NCBI GenBank assembly: GCA_023436925.1
Contig: JAEZHJ010000058.1
Span: forward strand, 1-6,363
Direction of reading: 5' to 3'
Source of the DNA: Actinomycetes bacterium
GTDB lineage: Bacteria; Actinomycetota; Actinomycetes; Propionibacteriales; Propionibacteriaceae
Length of the DNA: 6,363 bases
The notes beneath the pieces were generated by a model, which made no database searches, was not told where the DNA came from, and was given only the letters and a program-made list of their open reading frames with translations. Made by a program: the position numbers and the translations under genes. Of this stretch, positions 1 through 5,200 are shown piece after piece (position 1 is the stretch's first letter; each line of letters begins with the position of its first letter).

Positions 1-83
1 TGGAAGCCGTTGGTGAAGTCGAAGGCCAGGGCCGTTACGACAACGAGCGCCAAGAGCAGAAACTCAGGGGTCACACTTGCCAT
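1..83 (-). CDS. pit: Inorganic phosphate transporter, PiT family (N-terminus only; cut by left window edge)
   Basis: Only the first 27 codons are present. They read MASVTPEFLLLALVVVTALA, then FDFTNGFH. A hydrophobic first membrane helix running straight into FDFTNGFHD is the N-terminal signature of the PiT family (PitA-like), which imports phosphate or metal-phosphate across the cytoplasmic membrane by ion symport. The rest of the protein lies off the left edge. I chose the ATG at 83-81 because it puts the signature at the usual distance from the N-terminus. An in-frame ATG four codons upstream (95-93) is an alternative and would add MGRT. Neither has a strong Shine-Dalgarno sequence; GGA of GCGGAA lies about 12 bases before the first. 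The gene is divergent from metG. Family assignment rests on a short but distinctive match. Confidence 0.8.
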   Translation of the reverse strand, partial: MASVTPEFLLLALVVVTALAFDFTNGF

Positions 84-94
84 GGTACGGCCCA

Positions 95-111
95 TTCCGC
101 GATCTGCGGAA
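95..111. promoter_or_regulatory. 17-bp palindrome in front of pit (possible operator or leader hairpin)
   Basis: TTCCGC-GATCT-GCGGAA is a perfect inverted repeat with 6-bp arms and a 5-bp spacer. It ends 12 bases before the pit ATG at 83. In RNA it would form a hairpin holding the only GGA available as a weak ribosome-binding site, and one arm overlaps the alternative pit ATG (95-93). As DNA it has the size of a dimeric regulator site. No known operator is recognised, and it does not resemble the direct-repeat PhoP box. A chance match is possible at this GC content. Confidence 0.3.
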
Positions 112-128
112 ACCGGGCTGCGGCGGAT

Positions 129-136
129 AAGGAGGT
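129..136 (+). promoter_or_regulatory. Perfect Shine-Dalgarno sequence AAGGAGGT upstream of a possible small ORF
   Basis: AAGGAGGT is fully complementary to the conserved 3' end of 16S rRNA and is much stronger than any ribosome-binding site before the large genes here. It lies 156 bases before the metG start, so it cannot serve metG. The nearest downstream start codon is GTG at 147-149, 10 bases away, which is slightly long but workable. It may simply be chance purine-rich sequence. Confidence 0.35.
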
Positions 137-146
137 CGCAGGACCG

Positions 147-269
147 GTGGATCAGCAGGTGGGCGACCCGCGTCCGGCGCCTGGGACGCAGGCTGCCCGG
201 CGGGGTGGCCGGAGCGTAGCCGCGGCGATCGGGGCCATCCGCGACCGGTCTGCTGGCATCGGCGCCTGA
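147..269 (+). CDS. Possible 40-residue ORF in the metG leader (unrecognised)
   Basis: A GTG-initiated frame follows the strong Shine-Dalgarno at 129-136 and ends at TGA 267-269, 23 bases before metG. The peptide would start MDQQVGDPRPAPGTQAARRG. It is rich in Arg, Gly and Ala, has no signal peptide or membrane helix, and is not enriched in Met as a Met-responsive attenuator peptide would be. By hand count G+C is about 85, 70 and 80 percent at codon positions 1, 2 and 3, a much weaker skew than in the real genes nearby. I do not recognise it. It may be an upstream ORF, a small protein, or not translated at all. Confidence 0.22.
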   Translation: MDQQVGDPRPAPGTQAARRGGRSVAAAIGAIRDRSAGIGA

Positions 270-279
270 GCCCGCCGGA

Positions 280-285
280 TAGGAT
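280..285 (+). promoter_or_regulatory. Candidate metG -10 element TAGGAT (leaderless start possible)
   Basis: TAGGAT fits the actinobacterial -10 pattern TAnnnT. It ends 7 bases before the metG ATG at 293, so transcription would begin at about 292-293, giving a leaderless or nearly leaderless mRNA. Leaderless transcripts are common in actinobacteria. No convincing -35 lies 16-18 bases upstream. The same bases contain AGGA (281-284), an acceptable Shine-Dalgarno 8 bases before the ATG. The two readings exclude each other for any one transcript, since transcription from this -10 would leave the AGGA out of the mRNA. Confidence 0.35.
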
Positions 286-292
286 CCGGAGC

Positions 293-2077
293 ATGACGTC
301 CTCCATCCTGACCGCCGTGGCCTGGCCCTACGCCAACGGCCCCCGGCACATCGGTCACGTGTCCGGCTTCGGTGTCCCCTCGGATGTCTTCTCCCGCTAC
401 ATGCGGATGGCGGGTCACGACGTCTTGATGGTGTCGGGTACCGACGAGCACGGGACGGCGATCCAGGTGCAGGCCGAGAAGGAGGGGCTGACGCCGCGGG
501 AGACCGCGGACAAGTACCACCGGATCATCGCCGAGGACCTGCAGGGACTGGGCTGCTGCTACGACCTGTACACCCGCACCACGACGGTGAACCACCGCGA
601 GGTCGTGCAGGAGCTGTTCCGGACGCTGCACCGCAACGGCTACCTGGTCGCCGAGAAGCAGATGGGCGCGATCAGCCCGTCCACCGGACGCACGCTGCCC
701 GACCGCTACATCGAGGGCACCTGCCCGTTCTGCGGCTTCGACGGCGCCCGCGGCGACCAGTGCGACAACTGCGGCCGCCAGCTCGATCCGGCCGACCTGA
801 AGAACCCGCGGTCGCGGATCAACGGCGAGGTGCCGCAGTTCATCGAGACCGAGCACTTCTTCCTCGACCTGCCGGCCCTGGCCGGGGCGCTCGGGGAATG
901 GCTGGAGACCCGCACCGACTGGCGTCCCAACGTGCTGCGGTTCAGCGAGAACCTGCTCAAGGAGTTGCGCCCGCGCGCCATCACCCGCGACCTCGACTGG
1001 GGGGTACCGATCCCGCTCCCGGGCTGGGAGGACGCCCCGATGAAGCGGATCTACGTCTGGTTCGACGCCGTGATCGGCTACCTGTCCGCCTCGATCGAGT
1101 GGGCGAAGCGGTCGGGGAACCCGGACGCCTGGCGCGCCTGGTGGCAGAACGCCGACGCCCGCTCGTACTACTTCATGGGCAAGGACAACATCACCTTCCA
1201 CTCGGTGATCTGGCCCGGCATCCTGCTCGGGGTCAACGGCCAGGGCGACAAGGGCGGGACGCCCAGCGCCTACGGCCCGCTGGACCTGCCCACCGAGATC
1301 GTCTCCTCGGAGTTCCTCACCATGTCCGGCTCCAAGCTGGCCAGCTCGCGGGGCCACGTCATCTACGTCCGCGACTTCCTGGCGGAGTTCGGCCCGGACG
1401 CGCTGCGCTACTTCATCGCCGTCGCCGGCCCGGAGAACCAGGACTCCGACTTCACCTGGGAGGAGTTCGTCCGGCGCACCAACTTCGAGCTGGCCAACGA
1501 GTGGGGCAACCTGGTCAACCGGTCGATCTCGATGGCGCACAAGAATGTCGGCGCGATCCCGGCGGCGGGCGAGTTCACCGCGGCCGACACCGAACTGCTG
1601 CAGGCCTCCCGGGCCGCCTTCGACACCGTCGGTGACCTGTGGGGCCGCTGCAAGTTCAAGGCGGCGACCAGCGAGGCGATGCGGATCGTGGGGCTGGCCA
1701 ACAAGTACATCTCCGACCAGGAGCCGTGGAAGCTCAAGGACGACCCGGCCCGGCGCGACACCGTGCTGCACGTCGCCCTGCAGGTGGTGCAGGACTGCAA
1801 CACCCTGCTCACCCCGTTGCTGCCGCACGCCGCCCAGAAGGTGTTCGAGGCGCTCGGCGGGACCGGGGTGTGGGCCGCCCAGCCCGAACTCGTCGAGGTC
1901 GAAGAAGCCGGTGCCCCCGGCTACCCGGTGCTGCGCGGTGACTACCACCTGCAGCAGGCCCGCTGGGAGTCGCGCCCGGTCGCGGTCGGGACGCCGCTGG
2001 CCAAGCCGGTGCCGATCTTCGCCAAGCTGGACGAGAAGCTCGGCCAGACCGGTCCTTCCTGGGCGCCGATCGCCTGA
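293..2077 (+). CDS. metG: Methionyl-tRNA synthetase
   Basis: This cytoplasmic class I aminoacyl-tRNA synthetase charges tRNA-Met with methionine using ATP. The 594-residue protein is complete. The Rossmann-fold catalytic domain opens with WPYANGPRHIGHV, with HIGH at residues 19-22. A zinc knuckle CX2C-X9-CX2C (C144, C147, C157, C160) lies in the connective peptide, followed by the conserved WFDAVIGYLSAS (256-267). The KMSKS loop is the variant KLASS (348-352) inside MSGSKLASSRG. The helical anticodon-binding domain follows, with NEWGNLVNR (402-410) and DQEPWKLK (475-482). The chain ends at about residue 594 without the C-terminal EMAP/Trbp111-like tRNA-binding domain found in E. coli MetG. 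The ATG at 293 gives the expected short N-terminus before the HIGH motif and has AGGA 8 bases upstream. It is divergent from pit and convergent with the fusion gene, so it is probably transcribed alone. Confidence 0.98.
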   Translation: MTSSILTAVAWPYANGPRHIGHVSGFGVPSDVFSRYMRMAGHDVLMVSGTDEHGTAIQVQAEKEGLTPRETADKYHRIIAEDLQGLGCCYDLYTRTTTVNHREVVQELFRTLHRNGYLVAEKQMGAISPSTGRTLPDRYIEGTCPFCGFDGARGDQCDNCGRQLDPADLKNPRSRINGEVPQFIETEHFFLDLPALAGALGEWLETRTDWRPNVLRFSENLLKELRPRAITRDLDWGVPIPLPGWEDAPMKRIYVWFDAVIGYLSASIEWAKRSGNPDAWRAWWQNADARSYYFMGKDNITFHSVIWPGILLGVNGQGDKGGTPSAYGPLDLPTEIVSSEFLTMSGSKLASSRGHVIYVRDFLAEFGPDALRYFIAVAGPENQDSDFTWEEFVRRTNFELANEWGNLVNRSISMAHKNVGAIPAAGEFTAADTELLQASRAAFDTVGDLWGRCKFKAATSEAMRIVGLANKYISDQEPWKLKDDPARRDTVLHVALQVVQDCNTLLTPLLPHAAQKVFEALGGTGVWAAQPELVEVEEAGAPGYPVLRGDYHLQQARWESRPVAVGTPLAKPVPIFAKLDEKLGQTGPSWAPIA

Positions 2078-2087
2078 CCCGAAGGAC
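2052..2087. terminator. Inverted repeat across the metG stop codon, possible bidirectional terminator
   Basis: GTCCTTC (2052-2058) and GAAGGAC (2081-2087) are perfect 7-bp arms. Inside them GGG (2061-2063) can pair with CCC (2078-2080), or alternatively GGCG (2062-2065) with CGCC (2071-2074). The element covers the metG TGA and most of the 19-bp gap to the stop codon of the convergent gene, where a terminator shared by both genes would be expected. No T-tract follows on either strand, so it is not a classical intrinsic terminator, although U-poor hairpins are often proposed as terminators in actinobacteria. Confidence 0.4.
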
Positions 2088-2096
2088 GCGACGGGA

Positions 2097-4559
2097 CTAG
2101 TCGAACCAGTGGGCACCCATCCGGGCCTGTGACAGCCCGGAGATCACCGTCGCCCCGGCCGGGGGAGTCTCCAGGGCTGCGGTGGCATGGTCGCAGGCGG
2201 CGAGCCGGGCATGGCGGCCGCGGAGCACCAGGTTGAGCGCCTCGCCGAGGCTGGCGCCGTAGTCCTCGATCAGGTTGCGGGACAGCGCGGTGAAACCGGA
2301 CGCCGCCAGCGCGGTGGTGTCGAGCACGGCCACGCGGGGGTCGAAGGTGGCCGACCCGTGGCCGCAGTGGGCGTGACCGGCGGCCAGCAGCGCCAGCGCC
2401 TCGCGCCAGCCGTTGGCCTGCCGGGCCGCGATCCGGCGCAGCAGGGTCGACAGGTCGTCGCGGCCCCGCCGCAGTTCCTCCCGCGCGGCCAGAGCCGCCC
2501 CTGCCAGGTCGATGGCGAACAGGGCGTCCAGCGGGCCCCGGACCACGGCGTCGGAGGGCAGCAGCAGCGCGCGGACCCCGTCCGGCAGCGCGCCCAGCAC
2601 ACTGGCCACCAGGAGCGCCTGCTGCTGTTGGGCCGAGCCGCGTTCGGGCACCGGCAAGTCGGCCACCCAACGCACCCCCTCGGCGTGCCGCCCGCCCGGG
2701 CCGACCACGACAACAGGCACCTCGGGGGCGTGCTCGCGCAGTGTCTCCAGCAGCCGCGCCACGCCCTTCTCGGACCGCACCGGGGCGTCGACGACCACCA
2801 GCCGGGTGGCGGGCGGAGCCGGCACCGAGGGCTGCGGCAGCGGGTGCTCCACCAGCGAGAAGCCGGCCAGGAAGCGTTCCGCCTCGGCGACGTCGGCGGC
2901 GCACAACTCTCGCCAGCGGCGGTAGACCTCGTCCTCCCCGGCGCCCGCCAGCAGCAGGCCGAACACCTCTGCGGTCCGCTCCAGCAGGCCCTGGCGCATC
3001 GCCTCGAACTGGACGTCGTCGAGCTCCAGCAGCCCGATGTGCCACGGGTCGCTGGGGTTGGCCGGCTCGAACCGGACGCGGGAGCCGATCGCCCGGGCCG
3101 GCAGGTAGGAGTGCAGCCGGGAGGTGACCACCTCGGCGTACACCGTGTGGTAGCGGTCCACCCAGTCGCCGGCGCGGCGCAGGTTGGCGGCCAGCGGCTC
3201 CCCGGTCAGGTCCCTGCCGTCCGCGGTGGTCACGTCGCCCTTGTCGTCGATCCGGATCAGGTCGTGCGGGTCGAGTGCGATCCTGGCCCGGGCGGGCCGG
3301 GGCGAGTCGGGGAACACGGTATCGACGGTGCTGGTCAGGCAGCCGGAGAAGAAGGCCGGGACGCCGGCGGCGTGCAGCAGCGCCACGGTGGCCCAGTCCC
3401 GGCAGCCGACCGGGCCGTAGCGGCGCAGCCAGGCCACCGCCTCCCGGCTCAGGGCGGTCGGCTCGGCGAGGTGGAAGGAGAGCAGGATCGGGCGCAGCGC
3501 CGGGTGGAATTCGAGCGCATAGCGGCCCCCGGGAGTCCGGTGACCGAACCAGCCGCCCAGGATCGCCCAGGTGGGGTCGGCCAGGCGCTGCCAGGAACTT
3601 GCCTCCCGCTGCACTTCGACCAGCTGGACGACCGCCCCGGCTCCCTCGACCTCGCGGCCGGGCTTGACGGTGCCGGCGAACTGGTCGGCCAGGCCGGCCA
3701 ACCCGGGGTCGCCGACGAAACGCAGCCCGCGGTGCCGCACCAGCAGGCCCAGCCCGGCCAGCGACTGAAGGTAGTCGCCGAGGTTGCTGCTGCGGTGCCA
3801 GGGCTGGCGGTGCTCCAGGACACCGAAACGCAGCGTGGCCGCGTGATCCGGCGGCGGTTGTCGCAGCAGCCCTTCGTTGAACCACTCGGCGAGCCGTTCG
3901 AAGCCCTGCTGCAGCGGCAGGTAGGGACCGAACCTGCCCTCGCGTGCCCTGGACCAGACCTGGTCGGCGAGCGCCTCATCCCCGGCGGTGAGGGCCGCGT
4001 GCGCGATCGTCAGCGCCAGCTCACCGGTCAGGTCGGGCCGCGCCAACCGGTCCAGCAGGTCGGTGGCCACCCCCGCTGCCGCGGCAGGGTCGCGGTCGAA
4101 GGCGAGCGGGAAGTAGTCGGTCCCGGCGGCGGCGATCACCCTGGGGTCGCGAAGCTGGGAGAACTCCTGCCAGGCCGGGGTGGCCCCGCCGGTGTCCAGG
4201 TAGGTGATCCCGAGCACCGCGTGGCCGAGTTCTGCCCGGGACGGCCGCCGGAGCAGGGAGTGGCCCAGGCGCAGCGCGCCGGCGACGTTCCCGCCCGCCA
4301 GGCAGTCCCGGCAGGCGGCGACGGCGGCGTGCGGGCGGGACCGCCCGGCCCGGCGGTGCTCGATGTAACGGCGGATCCCGGTCAGCTTCGCCTGCGGCGC
4401 GGTCATCGCCGGCGGCCGGGTCACCCGCTGGAGTCCGGTGGCCCGCCCGACCAGGCCTTCGGCCCGGCGCAGGGCACCCCTGGCCAGCCGGCGGGCACGG
4501 CGCGCGGCGGACTGCCAGGGGGCTTCGATCACCTTCTCGATCCTAGCCAGCCCGGGCAT
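2097..4559 (-). CDS. Polysaccharide pyruvyl-transferase-like / GT8-like glycosyltransferase fusion protein
   Basis: The protein has 820 residues. Residues 1-50 are basic and helical (SAARRARRLARGALRRAEGL), possibly a peripheral membrane or polyanion contact. Residues 60-240 look alpha-helical, perhaps TPR-like. Residues about 244-510 resemble the polysaccharide pyruvyl transferase (CsaB/WcaK) family: SSNLGDYLQSLA (257-268), ILGGWFGH (333-340), PVGCRDWATVALLHAAGV (383-400), FFSGCLTSTVD (403-413) and TSRLHSYLPARAIG (479-492) with R481 and H483. Such domains add pyruvate ketals to surface glycans. Residues about 585-820 resemble a GT8-type GT-A fold: LLLPSDAVVRGPLDALF (665-681), TFDPRVAVLD (738-747), LGEALNLVL (771-779) and a terminal GAHWFD. 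LPSD stands where GT8 enzymes have L-D-x-D, so the metal site looks degenerate. No signal peptide or membrane helix is seen. The ATG at 4559 has GGAAG 5 bases upstream; ATG 4406 (residue 52) is a weaker alternative. The gene lies 53 bp after the kinase gene. Domain calls are from motif recognition, and the GT8 call is the less certain. The glycan target is unknown. Confidence 0.75.
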   Translation of the reverse strand: MPGLARIEKVIEAPWQSAARRARRLARGALRRAEGLVGRATGLQRVTRPPAMTAPQAKLTGIRRYIEHRRAGRSRPHAAVAACRDCLAGGNVAGALRLGHSLLRRPSRAELGHAVLGITYLDTGGATPAWQEFSQLRDPRVIAAAGTDYFPLAFDRDPAAAAGVATDLLDRLARPDLTGELALTIAHAALTAGDEALADQVWSRAREGRFGPYLPLQQGFERLAEWFNEGLLRQPPPDHAATLRFGVLEHRQPWHRSSNLGDYLQSLAGLGLLVRHRGLRFVGDPGLAGLADQFAGTVKPGREVEGAGAVVQLVEVQREASSWQRLADPTWAILGGWFGHRTPGGRYALEFHPALRPILLSFHLAEPTALSREAVAWLRRYGPVGCRDWATVALLHAAGVPAFFSGCLTSTVDTVFPDSPRPARARIALDPHDLIRIDDKGDVTTADGRDLTGEPLAANLRRAGDWVDRYHTVYAEVVTSRLHSYLPARAIGSRVRFEPANPSDPWHIGLLELDDVQFEAMRQGLLERTAEVFGLLLAGAGEDEVYRRWRELCAADVAEAERFLAGFSLVEHPLPQPSVPAPPATRLVVVDAPVRSEKGVARLLETLREHAPEVPVVVVGPGGRHAEGVRWVADLPVPERGSAQQQQALLVASVLGALPDGVRALLLPSDAVVRGPLDALFAIDLAGAALAAREELRRGRDDLSTLLRRIAARQANGWREALALLAAGHAHCGHGSATFDPRVAVLDTTALAASGFTALSRNLIEDYGASLGEALNLVLRGRHARLAACDHATAALETPPAGATVISGLSQARMGAHWFD

Positions 4560-4581
4560 GGATGCTTCCGGGGGCCGTCGT

Positions 4582-4606
4582 CCGGCCCGCTCGCGCGCGT
4601 GGCCGG
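4582..4606. repeat. Inverted repeat in the gap between the kinase and fusion genes
   Basis: CCGGCC (4582-4587) and GGCCGG (4601-4606) are perfect 6-bp arms around a 13-base CG-rich loop. They lie in the 53-bp gap between the kinase stop and the fusion gene start. On the minus-strand transcript this would be a GC-only hairpin with no U-run. It could reduce read-through or stabilise an mRNA end, which bears on whether the fusion gene is co-transcribed with the two genes before it. A chance origin is quite possible at this GC content. Confidence 0.25.
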
Positions 4607-4612
4607 CAGGCG

Positions 4613-5200
4613 TCAGTCGGTCGGGCAGCTCCCCACCGCGACCAGGGCCTTGCGCATCGACAGCGCGGTGAAGCCGGCCCGGCAGGCCTTGCGCTTCAAC
4701 CCTGGCTGGGCCTGCCACAGCGCGAGCCCGCGGCGCAGCAGCACCAGCGGCGGCTTGCGCTTCTTGGCCAGGTCGCGGCGCAGCCGCAGCGCGAAGACGA
4801 GCCACCCCGGCCGGTCCAGGTAGATGGCGGACGCGGGGATGCCGGCCGCGCGCAGGTGGGGGAGCAACTCGATGGCGAAGACGCCCTCGGCGACGATGGC
4901 GGTGGCCTCGCCGAGCCGAACCGTCCGCCGCCCGACGATCCGGCTCTCGCCGATCGAGTACTCGGGCACCTGCACCTCACCGGTGTCGATCAGGGTGCGG
5001 ATCGCCTCGACCGCTGCCTCGGCGTCCCAGGCGGCCGGGTCGTCCCAGTCGATGATCCCGTAGTCGGTCAGCACGTGGCCGGGGTAGTCGATCTCCCGGT
5101 AGAAGTCGTCCAGCCGGAACGGCAGGCAGCCGGACCGGCGGGCCAGCCGGGACTTGCCGCTGCCGGACGCCCCCGCGACCAGCACCACCGAGGGGGTCAC
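4613..5200 (-). CDS. udk: Uridine kinase family protein (P-loop nucleoside kinase)
   Basis: The 195-residue cytoplasmic protein probably phosphorylates uridine (and perhaps cytidine) to the 5'-monophosphate in pyrimidine salvage. It has a Walker A P-loop GASGSGKS (10-17), the substrate-side motif LDDFYRE (30-36) with the acidic pair typical of uridine kinases, GIIDWDDPAAWD (48-59), VAEGVFAIE (103-111) and a basic lid-like segment RRDLAKKRKPP (141-151). Its length suits the short actinobacterial uridine-kinase-like family and is a little below the roughly 210 residues of E. coli Udk. The start is GTG 5200-5198, which overlaps the upstream mutase stop as GTGA. There is no separate Shine-Dalgarno, so translation is probably coupled to the mutase. 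The frame is open further upstream, but only inside the mutase gene, and this start puts the P-loop at the normal position. The nucleoside specificity and the symbol are inferred from family resemblance. Confidence 0.82.
   Translation of the reverse strand: MTPSVVLVAGASGSGKSRLARRSGCLPFRLDDFYREIDYPGHVLTDYGIIDWDDPAAWDAEAAVEAIRTLIDTGEVQVPEYSIGESRIVGRRTVRLGEATAIVAEGVFAIELLPHLRAAGIPASAIYLDRPGWLVFALRLRRDLAKKRKPPLVLLRRGLALWQAQPGLKRKACRAGFTALSMRKALVAVGSCPTD

Noticed and set aside
170..193. Mutually exclusive hairpins GCGTCC/GGACGC (170-175/184-189) and GCCTG/CAGGC (179-183/189-193), as a possible attenuator
   Set aside because: The stems are only 5-6 bp in very GC-rich DNA, with no T-tract and no T-box or SAM-riboswitch features. 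Chance pairing is likely.
10..219. Plus-strand 69-codon frame at the left edge
   Set aside because: It overlaps the pit N-terminus antisense, has Arg-rich composition and no ribosome-binding site.
84..292. T-box or SAM riboswitch controlling metG
   Set aside because: No T-box sequence, specifier loop or S-box core is visible, and the available leader is too short for a T-box.
152..2116. Long minus-strand frame of 654 codons opposite metG
   Set aside because: It lies antisense to a certain metG gene, has low-complexity Arg/Gly/Pro/Val-rich translation and no recognisable domain. Such frames are expected opposite GC-rich genes.
1942..3885. Minus-strand frame of 647 codons overlapping the fusion gene and the metG end
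   Set aside because: It is an alternative frame of the real gene, extremely Arg/Ala/Gly/Pro-rich, and overlaps the end of metG; no motif supports it.
4560..4805. Upstream extension of the fusion gene to a start at 4805
   Set aside because: The extra 82 residues overlap the kinase gene out of frame and are Ala/Arg/Pro-rich. The ATG at 4559 has a nearby GGAAG and leaves a normal intergenic gap.
2187..4823. Long plus-strand frame of 878 codons opposite the fusion gene
   Set aside because: It is a mirror of the GC-skewed codons of the minus-strand gene. Translation is Gly/Gln/Arg/Pro-rich without motifs, and it also runs into the kinase gene.
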